Position numbers and translations under genes: made by a program
Shown here: positions 35,128-48,764 of the stretch, one piece after another
How the letters are laid out: each line of letters begins with the position of its first letter
Numbering within the stretch: the stretch's first letter is position 1
Notes under the pieces: model-generated
What the model was told of the DNA's origin: nothing
Seen by the model: the letters and a program-made list of their open reading frames with translations, nothing else
The model's database searches: none
Assembly: GCA_005406025.1 (NCBI GenBank)
Contig: BGZK01000011.1
Location: forward strand, 496,001 to 560,000
Length of the DNA: 64,000 nucleotides
Direction of reading: 5' to 3'
Source: Eumeta japonica
Lineage: Eukaryota > Arthropoda > Insecta > Lepidoptera > Psychidae

Positions 35128-35610
35128 GTAAGAAGTTATAAATGATGCATTCGCATCACCTATATTTTTTTTATAACTTCTGTAATGTTTTTTCACCTAT
35201 CGAATGACACCAAATATCCATATTACACACGATATCATCTAGATTAGGAAGTCAATTTAAAATATAATAAATTTAAGCTATTATATAAAAAAAAGTATGT
35301 TATTCTACGAAATACACATCGTTACACAAAATGAATCACTCAATACATATAAAGCTGCAAATTTTTTTCATGAGTGCCATCTATTCTATGCTATGCTATA
35401 TATGCGTCTTCGCCCAATAAAATGAATGAAAGTTTAGTAGCCCCTCCATTGCCCCAATTCCTTCTCCTTGGAAGAGGCCGGCAAAGTACTGATGACTCTC
35501 CTAGGGTTGCGAGTGTCTGTAGGCAGTGGTGACCATCTATTATCTGTCGGCTTGTATACCCCTCGCCTCTAATGCTATAAAAACATATATGAGTACGTAA
35601 ACAATTCTTA
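35128..35610. other. short gene-free spacer between hAT and Helitron
   Basis: No gene seen; the sequence is AT-rich, with a retroposon-like fragment at about 35400-35570 (gtagcccctccattgccc, then gactctcctagggttgc) whose ends are not clear. Confidence 0.3.
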
Positions 35611-35819
35611 TCTATACGTATATAAGCGAAATAACACTGACTGTTTGACAGAATGACATCATGAGATAGATCTCCGAAACTATAGTTACGATTGACTTGA
35701 AATTCGGCATAGTTGCTCTTTGAGGGAAGTAGACGCTTACTAAAAACGGATTTTGGGCAAATCCTATAAAAAAATTATCATTTTATATGTAGGCGGACGA
35801 AGTTGCGGGCAAAAGCTAG
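35611..35819 (+). mobile_element. complete non-autonomous Helitron, 209 bp
   Basis: It begins TCTATACGTATATAAGCG preceded by A and ends gttgcgggcaaaagCTAG followed by T, so it sits at an A^T site with no target duplication. The 3' end carries the GC stem ggacgaagttgcgggc before CTAG. These are the hallmarks of rolling-circle elements. No coding capacity. Other fragments with the same 3' end are at 4980, 37603 and 58989. Confidence 0.9.
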
Positions 35820-37200
35820 TATATGTGTATAAGCTACGACAATGTCGAAAACGGCCCTAACGACTGAAATGAACATTTTTATATTAATAAAGGTTTGTTT
35901 TTCAAGTTTTCTAGTCTTCACTAGAAAAAAGAGATTTTGCATAAAAAATATTTTTTCTGAACGTAATATTGCATCACCAAATAGTATGATTTTGAGGTAA
36001 TTGCTTTATTTGTATGCTTAATGTTCTCAATGACAAGCGGCACTATATAATTTAAACTACAGATAGCATTATATTAATTAAATATTATGTATAAATAAAT
36101 TGTGCAATTGAATTTTGTTGGAATTAAATATATGCAAATTTTCCTTACCAAAGTTATTTGTGTTCCCACGGAAAACTTGAAAGACGCTACGCAAGCACGG
36201 TTGCTCAGATACTATAAATTTATACAAGTAAAATTCTAATTATTAACATTTTATAAGCATATTTATCATCAAGGCACTAGCTTTAGTTAGGTTGGTACGA
36301 TATACGGGGGTCGAGTCGAGTGAAAAGCAAACTCAGACGAGCCTGGGACGTGCTGCACGCCCTGTTTGTTCTCTGTTCTTTAGCTGGAATTGCATCAGAG
36401 TTAGAACAGATTTTATTTCACGTGCGCTCTCCAGCGCCAGCGGTGAACTCGGTAACTACCTCTGCAAATAAACGAATTTATACATAACTTTATTTTAATT
36501 TAATGCTAACATGGATACTAAAATTTCTTTTATTTAGTAAGAACGAGATTACGGAATTTATTCGTATGGCAAATCCTATTGTGCTATATTACAATCTCTC
36601 AATTTTAATAGTGTTATTGAGGGTGATACAATACCGCATAATTATTTACAATGGTTGGAAATATTTTTTTAGAAATATAAAATCTTAATATGTGAAAAAA
36701 AATGGCATCTTTTCAGACCAGTTACAATGAAATTTCCCCAAGTATTTTGGTGACATTTTTCAATATCAATGACATGAGTTGATTTTAATTAATACAAAAT
36801 TAGTCGTAATAAGTAGTTAATATCAAATAAGACAAATTGATTACTGTTTAGAAATATTTTTTCATACTTCTTAAAATAAAATAAATTGTGGAATTTTCTT
36901 TGCCTGCTTCTTGCTTTGAGAAATAAAATCTCATTGTTAAAAGTTAAGTGCATATATCGATAGTTTATCTGCGCTCAGTGTTGGCCTACGGGAGAACGCA
37001 CGTTTTGCTTTAGTCTTATTTATTGTGTCACCTTAATAATGTCCTTGTAGAAAAAAAGAAAGGTTTATGTATTTGGTTATTTTTGAACAGAACTAAAGTC
37101 ACATTGGAACAAATCAAAAGAGAAAGCATTTGGGGTAAGTAACAAGCGATGTCGAAGTCTTCAGCAATTTTAATTACACGCTACTTTTTAAATTTCTGCA
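35820..37200. other. gene-free AT-rich stretch
   Basis: No recognisable gene. A GC-richer run at 36290-36450 (ggtcgagtcgag...cctgggacgtgctgcacgcc) is not assigned. Confidence 0.35.
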
Positions 37201-37204
37201 ATGA

Positions 37205-37440
37205 CCACGAAGTAGCTTCCGCCCGCGGCTCTGCCTGCGTGTGGGTACAGCATGAATTCACTTCGTCACTTTTTGTATCAATCGTTCTCTCTTTCGTGAC
37301 CCCGTTCTCGATTCTGATTTCGATTTTAATTCTGATTCGATTATCTGTTATAAGAGCGGTATTGTTTCCAATCGCAAACAAAATTTTATTTAAATCGATT
37401 TCACAAAATCGAAATTATTTATAATAACTATCCTTTAAAA
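37205..37440 (-). mobile_element. Helitron-like 3'-end fragment
   Basis: The + strand agcttccgcccgcggctctg (37213 on) is the reverse complement of a Helitron 3' stem, here ending in CTAC instead of CTAG. It is followed by the degenerate tcgattctgatttcgatttt core. Confidence 0.5.
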
Positions 37441-37602
37441 CCTGCATCTTACCGCGGGGCTAAAACTCATTTTCACACTCACTTCTATCACTCTCCAGCT
37501 ATAAACTATCTCCATGCAAACAAAATACTTTATTTTTAATTCCTGCGCAAAATGAGGAAACACCAATAAACCGATGAACACTCTTTCGCATTTGTAATAA
37601 TA

Positions 37603-37930
37603 CTAGCTTTCGCCCGCGGCTGCGTCAGGGTGGACATAGAATTCATTCATCTCCTATATCCACCGATCACGATTTTAATCACAATTCCGATCGCGGTTCC
37701 ACTTTTGATTACAAATTTAGTCTCTATCTCTGTAGGTTACGATTTTATTCCCGCTCTGATTTCTGATCTCGGCGGTCGAATTGTACAATCCTACTTCCCC
37801 TTTCAACTGATTGCAAAAAAACGCGTCTCGTCATTTTAGTAAGCAGTATTCATAACTAAACACAATCGTATCTCGCTCCATAAAAAGTTTCATACAAAAT
37901 TCAACCCCTTTTACTCCGATAACAAGTGAA
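37603..37930 (-). mobile_element. Helitron-like element, minus orientation
   Basis: The + strand a|ctagctttcgcccgcggctg at 37602 is a clean reversed 3' end (CTAG then T on the minus strand). A degenerate ccgatcacgattttaatcac core follows. The 5' end was not found, so the right limit is approximate. Confidence 0.6.
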
Positions 37931-38199
37931 TTTCGGAAAATTCTTTAATACTGGGTTGCTGCAATATACAAACTATTATGTGATCATATTTAATTTCTAT
38001 CGAGCTTATAATTATGGTAATCTCGTAGTGTATTAATCGATAATTCGCTTTTCGCCAATTTTAATATATTTGATAAACGATTGCTCCAACTGATATACTG
38101 TGAAAAACAAACTTCTTGCTTTGAAATTTCCATAGTGGTTTTTGTGGTAGGCTTACCTTATTGTTAAGCCAGACACTCCCACAATCTACAATCCACAAT

Positions 38200-38350
38200 C
38201 ACCACACAGATTGATCGGTTTGAACCTTAGTCTTCCAAGCTAGCCCAGTGCGGGTTGGGAGCTGTTTAAGACTAGCGTCACCAACGCGATGACAACGTCC
38301 GCGACCAACAGCTTAATGTGTTCACGCACGTACGCATGCACGCACAGTTA
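38200..38350 (+). repeat. dispersed retroposon fragment
   Basis: The segment agcccagtgcgggttgggag, then ctag..gtcacc and gatgacaacgtccgcgacca is the same family as 260-400 and 43700-43755 (acgctggcccagtgtggatt gggagctgctaacgacc). It is a lepidopteran-type repeat, probably a LINE or SINE end. Confidence 0.5.
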
Positions 38351-38924
38351 GACAGATATCATCGTTTACTTAATCCTTTGTTCTGAGTGTATATTATTTT
38401 TCATCGAAATCAGTGAAATTTTTTTTAAAGAAAATACAGGCAGATAGACAACTACAGCCTATCATGTGCGCAATCACATGTGCGTATACTGATTTTCATT
38501 AAGATAGGTGTAACTTTTTTTAAGTTATAAACAAACAAACAGACAGACAAACAGACGTATAGACAGATAAACATGGATTTTTAAAATGGTGGAACGGAGA
38601 TTAATTAGCCATAAAACCGATATCTATCACGAAATTTTACAAAAAAAAAATTGAATGTAAAGAGTATAGAGCGTTAAAATGTTTTGTTGTAAACTTCAAT
38701 AGGGTAAAAATGAAGACCAAAATTCGGTATAGTCACTCTGACAGCTTTATATCGTAATTATAAACATAAAAAGTTGAATTTATTGTCTCAATTAGTTATC
38801 ATTTGAGCTCTTTTTATTTTCTAGGAATAAAAATTGATGTTGACATTTAGATTAATATTCAGAAAAAAGTTTAAGTTAGAGACATAAACAGACCAGATTC
38901 ACGTTATTTATTAACTGAAGAATT

Positions 38925-39500
38925 TGCTTGTTTGTTTGTTTGAATGCGCTAATCTCTGGAACTATCAGTCGGATATAGAAAATCCTTATTGCGCTTGATA
39001 GCCCAATTCTTAAGCAAGACTATAAGCTATATAAATAGTTTCTGTTGTCTTTTTGAACACATTAATCCCAGAAATTATCAGTCGTGTTTGAAAATTTTTC
39101 TCTATGTTAATATATAAAGCTGTAAAGTTTGTTTGTTTGTTTGAAAGCGTTAATCTCTGAAATCACCAGTTGGATTTTAAAAATTCCTTCTATGCTGAAG
39201 AGTTTGTTCGCTTGAAGGCATTAAATCTCTGGAACTACCACTCGAATTTGAAAAATTATTTTTGGATTTGGTCGCTTAATTCTAAGCGAAAGAATGGCTA
39301 TATGTTATTTGAATATTTTTTTTTTGTTTGATTCCTTCATCGCGCTAATCTAAGAATTACAACTAAGAATATTTTTTTTTTATTTCGTAAACCAATTCTT
39401 GAGAATGATTGTAAACTGTCTGAACATTTTTTTTTTGTTTGAATGCGCTAATCTTTAGAACTGCCAGTCAAAGTTGAAAACTTATTATATTTCATAGCTT
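38925..39500 (+). repeat. diverged tandem repeat, ~70-115 bp units
   Basis: Variants of gtttgaatgcgctaatctctggaact..cagtcg occur at about 38938, 39053, 39140, 39212, 39337 and 39440, each followed by a ttgaaaa(t) block and, in several, cttaattct.aagc. The copies are old. Confidence 0.7.
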
Positions 39501-40054
39501 ATTTGTTGAAGAATATTATACAAGTAAGTCATTTAAATCACTTATAATAGTAATTTCAATATTAATACGCTACAACCTTTAGGAGCCGAGCCATTGTGGC
39601 TTTTGTCAAGGAAGTCTATAAAAATTGCCCTTTTGACAAACATTTTTTTGTGCATTGGCTAATCCGTATATATTAAAATATGTAGGTCTCATTGAATTCT
39701 AGATACAATTCAACGATATTATGTGTCTATTATATTTAACCAATAGAAGTTACCTTAATGGAATAATATGTATTTATTTCATTAGGCAATGTTCAAGTTG
39801 ACGGCGGTGGACGATAGACAAAGCTTATAGATGGGAAGACAAAAGTCTAACACCACTGTACGTGCACTTTGTTAAATAATGTTATAGGTGAATATTTTTG
39901 AGATCTACAAGATAGACCTTAACTAATACTATTCATTTGCAAATTTGTCTGTTTATTACCCAATCACGCTTCGACAATTGGACAAAATTAACTGAAACTT
40001 TACAGTAATACTACTTAGAATCAGAATAATATATCGAATATTATTCATAAATAT

Positions 40055-40450
40055 AATAATTTTTGCTCGCAGCTTCGCTTACGTGAACTTAGGACGAGTT
40101 TTTTTTTACTTATGTCGATTGGTTATTGGTAACATCAATGTTCATGAAGGGTTTATTTCAACAATGGTTTGGGATAGAGATTACGAACAAAAATAAGATT
40201 GAGATGGCGAGCATGGATAATGGTATTAAAAAAATAGTAGCAGTACGTTTGTTTTCGGTTGTTGTAAGAGTATTTTGCCGGTAGTGAATCGAAGGCGGAA
40301 CCGGTATTTAGACCGAGAGTAGCACCGGACCGAGAGGAGGTTCAGGATCAGAATCGAGAACGGGGCCGAGATCAGAATCATGGTAGACAACGTTATCGGT
40401 TGTTATCAAAGATAAAAGGATTCATTGAATCTTCGTGGGCAAACCGGCAT
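40055..40450. mobile_element. Helitron-like/non-autonomous remnant with GA-rich core
   Basis: Left end tttttgctcgcagcttcgct (40063) and right end cttcgtgggcaaaccgg (40432) look like oppositely oriented copies of the same stem. In between is gattggttattggtaacatcaatgt (shared with about 4680) and a degenerate ggatcagaatcgagaacggg run. Ends are approximate. Confidence 0.45.
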
Positions 40451-41120
40451 TCGTTGAAATTAAAGATTTGCGCCCCTAACATTTTAGTATGTTCTCTTAG
40501 ACAACTAAATTTGTAAAGTAATTTAATGGAACCAAACCCAAAATGATTTTTTTAAGATATAATATCACATAGCTATAGTTTTAACTGAGCTAGCAATTGA
40601 GCAAATTGTAGTGATACCTCGCGTTATAGTTTTAAAAGAATATAATTTTTTGTGAAGAAAACTATACGGGCCACGTAAAAATTCATCTTGCAATGCGATC
40701 AAAAATCAAATACAAATTCTCTTCTATATTTTTTACGTATTCTGAGTGACGTGTTACGTCCTCGTGCACTTACGTTAATATTGCACAAAACTCCGTCTTT
40801 GCTAAAAGAAATCCACACAGCAGACTTGCTCGCAGAGCCATTGAGAACAAAATAAGTAGATTATTCATTTAACCACTTATTTCTTGCGGACCCATAGGTT
40901 GAGTGATACGGGTCCGGAAGACCCGTGCAGGGTGTTGCATTGCATATAATACCTAAGACATCTTAGAACATACGATCCAATACTGAAGCCAAGTTTATCT
41001 CACAAATTCGCAAAGCATCGATTATCACGGTAAATATGCTGAATTGGGACATGTTTTTTAACAAATGGCACTCGATACGAGAGCTCGATACTGCAGCAGT
41101 AGTCCTGAATGGTGTAGTGT

Positions 41121-41935
41121 ATGTCGTATTTCATTTTAGTTTCAGGAGATTTAAAAAAAAAATGCGTATTTCGTATTTGGATTCGTTTGAAGGAGATGTC
41201 GAGAAAAAGTGTGAATGTTGTATTTGGGTCCGTTTTAAGAGGATCCCTTAGTGGGAAAACTGATGTTTGTTGTATTTGGATCCTTTGGGACTGTCGAAGA
41301 AAATTGTATATACCATATTTGGGTTGATTTTAAAGGGATGTCAATGAAAAGTATGTTGGTCTTGTTTGGATCCGTTTTAAGGAGATGGAGATGTCAAAAA
41401 AAAATGTATGTTATATTTGGGTCCGTTTTAAGAAGATCCCTTAGTGGGAAGAGTGATGATTGTTGTATTTGGGTCCGTTTTAAGAGGATCCCTTAGTGGG
41501 AAAAGTGATGTTTGTTGTATTTGGATCCGTTGGGACTATCTAAGAAAATTGTATATACCGTATTTGGGATGATTTTAAAGGGATGTCAATGAAAAGTATG
41601 TTGGTCTTGTTTGGATCCGTTTTAAGGAGATGGAGATGTCAAAAAAATGTATGTTATATTTGGGTCCGTTTTAAGAAGATCCCTTAGTGGGAAGAGTGAT
41701 GATTGTTGTATTTGGGTCCGTTTTAAGAGGATCCCTTAGTGGGAAAAGTGATGTTTGTTGTATTTGGATCCGTTGGGACTATCTAAGAAAATTGTATATA
41801 CCGTATTTGGGATGATTTTAAAGGGATGTCAATGAAAAGTATGTTGGTCTTGTTTGGATCCGTTTTTAGGAGATGGAGATATCAAAAAAAATATGTATGT
41901 TGTGTTTGGGTCCGTTTTAAGCCAATGTCAATGAA
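41121..41935 (+). repeat. higher-order minisatellite, ~244-bp unit of ~60-bp subunits
   Basis: The marker tatttgggtccgttttaaga followed by ggatcccttagtggg is at 41221, 41466 and 41709, giving periods of 245 and 243. Each unit holds four to five ~60-bp subunits of type tatttggrtccgttttaagg, and the subunit types recur in the same order, so the array grew by amplifying multi-subunit blocks. Copies of the large unit are nearly identical, so amplification is recent. The short open frames here come from the repeat. Confidence 0.9.
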
Positions 41936-42580
41936 ACGTAGATCGTCGTAGCAATTTACAACATTAAATTAAGTTAACATTGTACGGAAAATAAACTAAT
42001 TATACTAAGTGCAAATTCTCAAAAAGAAGTTTTCATTTAGAAAATCAACGACAAGAATGAAATAAATATTTCATAAAATAGTAATTTAATCTGTCATAAT
42101 ACAGTAATTTAATAGGCGTAAAAGCCATTTTTTCTCAACTACGGCGGTTTATAATTTCACCGGTTATGTGTGGATATATGTTCATCTACTCCCGTGGTGA
42201 TCCTAAACTACTTATCATATTTGGACAAATGGGGTGTCGTTAACTGCGTCTTGGAATTCTGCGTGCTATGGGCCTTGTAATGTCATCTTAAAGTCGACGT
42301 AGTGGATATGACTTGCTTAATACCCTAAGCAATTTATATATATTTCAAGTGTAATCAAGTTTAGTTTAAAATAAAAGATTTTAATTTAATGATTTGTAAT
42401 TTAAATATAAAAAATACATCACTAGCCTGTGACAATAAAATACATATGTCTGTAACGAAATCTATCAATTTAATTTAGTTTCGATTATTCTGGAATCCCT
42501 TTATGATTATTCAACTAACTCACCAAAGTGTCAAGAAAACAAAAGTTAAATATTGAAACTCGAATAAAAATAATGTTCTA

Positions 42581-42594
42581 CACACACCCACACA

Positions 42595-42656
<62 letters not shown>

Positions 42657-42668
42657 TACACATATACA
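42581..42668. repeat. (CA)n microsatellite
   Basis: A pure CA run at 42599-42649 (about 25 units) with interrupted CA on both sides. Confidence 0.98.
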
Positions 42669-43614
42669 TTAAATAATATTATAGTAATGAAAAAAAGTAA
42701 TTTGATGTAATTTTTAAAAATCTTTATTAGTATATATGCAGTCACGGATGCGTACACGGACACATGTCTTTAGGGGGAAATAAAAAAAAATGTTTCTTTA
42801 TTTTTCGTGATAAGCTTTACTAATGCTAAAAGAATATGTCTTAAAAGCGATGGCATATTTTTTTCGTTTTAGTACAGTTTCAGTGTAAACTTTTTATTGA
42901 AAAAAATTTACATGTCGAATAATAGCAAGAATGAATTTGTAAATTAATAATTGTCTCTATTTTATTTTTTAAGGAATCGGAAGTACCTACAAACATTTTA
43001 AAGGAAAATATTCTAACATTTTAAACGTCACAATTTATATTCACCTGGATAAACAAAAAATATTAATGTCGAGCATTCATCACGGCCAACAAATTATAAT
43101 TTCGCATAGAAAACAATGTAATAATGAGGCACGAATAAGAAGAATCGCATTTCGCACCTGAGGCAGGTAGGGGCAAGAAATGGCCACCATTATCCCATAC
43201 CATAATCCTAAATCACTTTGGCTTAGTGTTTCGATTACAGACAAAGGCCCAACTGAAAAAACTTACATTATGAAGGTGTTTGAATAATTGAACAGATAAA
43301 ATAGTATTGATGGTCGGAAGCCTGGGCGACCGAGTGATTTAAAATGGTTTATTCGCTTGTACTTTTTTATACAAGAGGCAAAATCGAACTACGACCAAAA
43401 CTTATTTATGACAAACGTATTTTAAAGCATGTTTTTAAATCTTATCTTTTTATAACAAATGCTGTTCAAGAACTGATAATGATCACACCTGTTTGGGTAT
43501 TATTTATTATTTAGTTTTATGGAATATTAATTATCCACTGATCGTAGCAAAAATTCCGATTTCTTCTGAAAAAACTTGTAAACTAAATTACAAAAACAAA
43601 TTTCACACGACTGT

Positions 43615-43800
43615 TGTGTTGTTGTGTCAGGTGTAATCACTCCACTGCTGAGACATATATCCTCTCCCTCAAATGTTTAAGCGTAGGTTAAGGGGCTTGG
43701 GTCTTAAGTCGTCCACGCTGGCCCAGTGTGGATTGGGAGCTGCTAACGACCTTCGTCATCAATGAGTCATTATTTCATCAATTCACCACTTTATCTTCAA
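43615..43800 (+). repeat. dispersed retroposon fragment
   Basis: aatcactccactgctgagac, then cttaagtcgtccacgctggc and ccagtgtggattgggagctg form a pattern shared with 38200-38350 and 260-400. The open frame starting at 43728 lies within it and is incidental. Confidence 0.5.
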
Positions 43801-43949
43801 TGCATCTGTTTATCATCAATCTTATCATTAAAGCCATCCTAACGTTATCGCTGATAATGCTAGGAACCGATAGCATGACTTGTTTTCTTGGATACGAAGA
43901 ACACGTCAATACTAAGCACGTGCACGGTTCAATAATTATATATTTCTAA

Positions 43950-46490
43950 TTCTAATGGTTTCTGATTTTACTTTACAACGTCTTTCAGTTAATTTTTGAA
44001 ACTATTGAATCAAATTGTTGGCCTGTTAGCTGTCCAATAGAGCAACACAAGTATCTGTAAAATTATTCATAATTAATCGGAGTCAGTTTGATAGACCCCG
44101 TAGACATTACATTCTATCTAATTTTTGGTAAATACTTCAAATGGTGCTTAAAGATTTTTAGTAAAAAGGTGTAGATGAGCTGTCAAGGCGAATTAGGTTT
44201 TAATTTTGGAAATGTCATGGACCATGCAGTGAAATATGGTTGCGGCAAAGGAAATCCCTGTTACAAAATAATTTACAATAAAGGGAAAAATACCTGTTAC
44301 TGTGATTTGCAATTGTTCATATAGTTTTCATAGAAAGTTTCAGTGATATCTATTCCTAAAAAGCTATTACAGTGTTCCGTTTTCTTACCTTTAATAAATC
44401 ATCGCCGAAAATATGTACATAGATATCGACACTGTTTCGTAGAATAAGTTAAGAGTAACGGCCTCGGGCCAAAAATTATCAGGTAAGATCCTGCCTATGT
44501 ATTTACTAATGCGTTTTTTAACAACCGAGCACGTTAAGCCTTTGGTTGTGGACGTTTTCCTCGCGCCGGTGACGACGCCATTAGTCGTCTCCGACCTCCA
44601 ATGATACTACGCTATTTGTAAGCAAGTGCAATCCGCGACGACGCCGGCCGCCCCGCCTACGTTGTTGAATATAGACATTTTATGCCTCATTCACAAATAA
44701 AATGTCTAGTCATCCATTTTTCATCAATTTTTAAATATAAATTTTGTCATACATCCTTCTATTTACTTCAGAATACCGAGACGGAGCTCCCCACTTCTCA
44801 TTTTATTTACTTAAATCTAGAAAATAATTAAGGATCAAACAATTTAAATTGTGGCTTAAAAATAGGTAAACATAAAATATTCTAAATGTAGCTAAGCCAA
44901 TGAATAGGTAAAGACTAGAGCCACGAAGCCTTTTGGGTATCGATTCTTATTTTCTTCAAACATGTCAAGGTGTGAAGTTACGTAGAACAAAGAACGCCCT
45001 AGGCTCAATGGTGCATTATGAAGATTTGAGATTAGCAATTTTATAATTATTTATAGCATATAAATAAAGAAATGCGTTTTTTTTTTATTTTTTATGCTTA
45101 TCTATTTGAACCGCTACAAAATCTATTACTTAACTTTTATTAATTGTCGAAATTGAACATAAATTTTAAGCCTTACAAACTCATGTCAAAGTTCCCAGCA
45201 ATTCGAACTTTCTTTCTAAATTTTCAACATTCACTTTTTATCCACATTTCTCTTACGTCACAGAAAATTCTTTAGAAATGAAACGGTCATTATCATTTGC
45301 ATCATGCATCGGTGTCGGAAAAGTAGGACGAAAGTTACCGAGTATCCAGTTCCAGGTAGGTTTTAAAAAGAAGAGGGGCCGGTTACTCCAGTCAGGCCGT
45401 CGTAGACTTTTGTATGCTATTACATGGTAATAGATACGGCTGAATAGAAAGAGTAACGAATGCGGACGAAAGAGACTTCGACTTCGAGTAACATAATGTC
45501 ACTTTTATTTGAGTACCATAAATTTGATTACGTCGTTATACTCAACAAAAAAAATGGAAGTTCGATTTTAAACTTAAAAGACGAAAAGAATGTACATACA
45601 TACGCGATGGTGGCCCTAAAACGATTCGGTTCTGGAGTGCGACCGCTACTTTCTGTCCCTCAGCCAATATTGAAATTACGTAGATGATAAAATGTAATTC
45701 CTGCAATTCGGTTGAATGATAATTAGCAATGTCACGTACGTCATAAAAGGTTCATACACGGGCAAGCAAGCAAACACACTACACACACACACAAAATATG
45801 CGGAGATCGTCTCATCAAAAATTGACAGATTAATACTTCATTGTAGCTCAAAATATCAACTTCTGCTGAACAGTTGGTTTTGGAAAATAAGGGTGAAAAA
45901 AAAGCACAAGATCTCAAATTTGTTTAAGTATTAGTAATTTTCTTAGCTGGAGTTTAAACAATGTAGCATTATAAAGTTTCTGGTTCATTTAATAGACCAC
46001 CTGCTCTATGATTTAATACTATAATTTTTTCGTTGAAATTACATGTATTTGCAAAGACTAAATTGATACGGCACGACATTCCTAGTGCGTGACTTTTCTC
46101 CGTTTATTTATAAACTTATTTACATACATCGATTCACCTTAATGAAAATTTCTCGAAAACTATGACCACTTAATTCGTAAAAGACCATTACAATAATTGC
46201 TATCAATTTCAAAAGACAGACCGGTTTCCTTTTAAAATTTATACCTATATTGTTTTTCGTCTTAAAGTACTTTTAAATTCACCTACTGGTTGGGAAAAAA
46301 AAACTAAATGGACGCAAAAACTGGGAGGGACCTGCTTATAGTAACGAGACCGGCAGCAAGAAGTCTCATTACTTAGTATAAGCAATAGAATCCCTTACAA
46401 AAGAAACTTCTAAGATTTCGTAATAACGCAGCACAATAACAATTTCGAGATGTTTTTTATCGTCAAATACGAGTGAGTTATTATGGAAAT
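43950..46490. other. gene-free stretch
   Basis: AT-rich DNA without recognisable gene or repeat. A GC-richer spot at 44550-44660 (ctcgcgccggtgacgacgcc) and a donor-like CAG|GTAAGAT at 44484 stand alone. Confidence 0.35.
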
Positions 46491-46494
46491 GAAA

Positions 46495-46930
46495 CTATAA
46501 AGAGGCTCAAGCTCGCAGTCCCGGCATTTTTCTTCCGTCTCTCGTTCCTTTCACCGCCTGCGTCGCGTAATAGATTCTACACCGCGGGCGATTCGTTGCG
46601 GCTCATGACTTATTATATTTTAATTGACGCCATTTGTCAGATCGTCAACGATCGTGTTTCATCAACAGGGGACCGAACGCTGCAGCAATCGCCGTCCGAT
46701 AGATCACGTCGACGACGAGGGGGGCGCGGCGGGCCGCGGACGTCGGCGCACCGATCCGGCCGCGATCGGCGCGAACGCCTCCGGCGCAGTGCGCCGGAAC
46801 ATATCCCAGCGGCGATATATGGGATCACCGGACCATTACACGAATTGCGGATTTATGATTTTATACGGCCCCGCACCTCGGCCGCCCGCCGCTTCGGTAG
46901 TTCGTGCCGCGGTTATGTCCTTAGATAATT
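46495..46930. promoter_or_regulatory. GC-rich island, possible regulatory element
   Basis: A GC- and CpG-rich block (ggcgcggcgggccgcggacg near 46724) in AT-rich DNA. It is open in three frames by composition only. No domain or splice site supports an exon. Confidence 0.25.
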
Positions 46931-48764
46931 ACTATGTCGATTTACGCACTACGAGAGAGCTTGAAGCATTTTCGCCATCAAATCAGAATTCATTTCGTTG
47001 TAAAATACGTGCCTCTTTTTTTCTCTTCAATGATAGCGAATATTTTGTAACAATTGATTAATACGTAATCGAATTTCTTAATTTCTCTGATACGTAAAGT
47101 TTTATAAATGACTTCTTTATTAACAAGGCATCCTTAGTTATTTATAGTGAGTTTTTAAACATTAAAAAAATATTTAAGTAATGCTCAATTTTTTAAATAA
47201 ATGAGGCGTGTCAAAAAGAAATAATGTTGGTTAAACTGTATCTATTTTGGCTATAATTCATAATTGTATTTCTTAAATACACATTATCATAACATATATA
47301 AACTAAATTAAATTTTCCTCATTTATATCCAAACACATTTATTGCAGCACACTTCATGACCGCTTTTGCAAACCTCACCGTTACTCGTTTGGCCGACCCG
47401 ATCCACCGGTGTTTAAAATAAATTAAAGAATTTGGTCCATCGGTAAGTTTCTCATATTATCTTATTCATAAAGACCAAATAATTTCGTCTCCTCATGCTT
47501 GGGGAACTTTTGGACATTATTGGGTTTAAATGTGAACTCTGCGTTTGAAGATTCCAAATATTGGTCAACAATAAATAGCCGTATCGGGCTACAATTGCGA
47601 ACTTTTGGGTAACTAACTGTCAAACGGTAATAAAATGAAATAGTTATTCATGTAATTTGTCCTAACAATATATATGGTTAACGGAAATAACCACGATTAA
47701 AAGTTGATGACAAACGTTGTCCCGTGACATCAAACGATAACATGTCATCGACGCCATCTGTATTAACATGCTTTTATTAGCTTCTTCTATAGATATTTAT
47801 GTACTTATGTTTGTAACCGACTCCTTTGAACTCGATTTTGACCCACTTCAAACGGTCAGATTTCACTGAAACTTTGTAGATTTATCAAGGACCGATGACA
47901 ATACAATAATTTCATAATTTGAAAAACAAAATTCTGAAAAATATTTAATATCTTAAATATTGTAAAATTTGAATTTGAATATTTAATTTTATCGCACGCT
48001 TTTTTCACAATAATACTAACATTTTTCGTTCATTATTTTATTACTTTATCAAGAATTATTTTTCACTTTTTAGTTCGATTTATCATAAAGCGTGTTTTAT
48101 AGTTTTTTAAGCTATAGTTTATTTTTACATTGAATATTGCCTATAGTGTGTGTTTAAAAATCTGTGAATTTATAGAGCCATTTCAAATACAGGCCTATGA
48201 GATATTTTTATTTTCACCTACAGTTTGTCAAAGGAGATATTTATTGAAACATTTAGTCTGTGATGTGATTTATCGGTCTAATCTACAATATCATAATTAT
48301 ATTACATCGTGAAAGTATTTGTAAGTGAAGTTTAAGTGAAGAGAAGTACTCAAGTCCACAGACACGTCTTATCATCGTAAATAAAAGCTTTTATACATTT
48401 TTATATGTATATTTCGACGGAGAAAACTGCGCATAATTCCTAGTTCTTTTATGTATTTGGAAGTGACGAATGTTGAAGACTGTAATGCCTACCTTCTTAT
48501 TCTGGCTATACCAAACAAGACATTTTTAATTTATCTGTCGCAGCTCTGACAGAAGTTGAAAGAACCTGTTTTAAAACCCTTTTACTTTCCGTGTACTTTG
48601 ATTAATTTTATATGATATTTATGAAGTTTATCGTAATATGAACTAAATTTTGTGCAATCTTATCTCTACTCTCCTGACACTTCTCACACTCTGGAGGATG
48701 TGACTGTCGGTATTTTCCTAAAAATGCGCTGTAGTATAGAAATTATATCTAACTAATTGGCAGT
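46931..48764. other. gene-free AT-rich stretch
   Basis: Nothing recognised apart from simple A/T-rich sequence. Confidence 0.4.

Noticed and set aside
46473..47061. 145-151-codon frames in the 46.6 kb island
   Set aside because: Arg/Gly/Ala-rich translation of CpG-rich DNA, no recognised domain.
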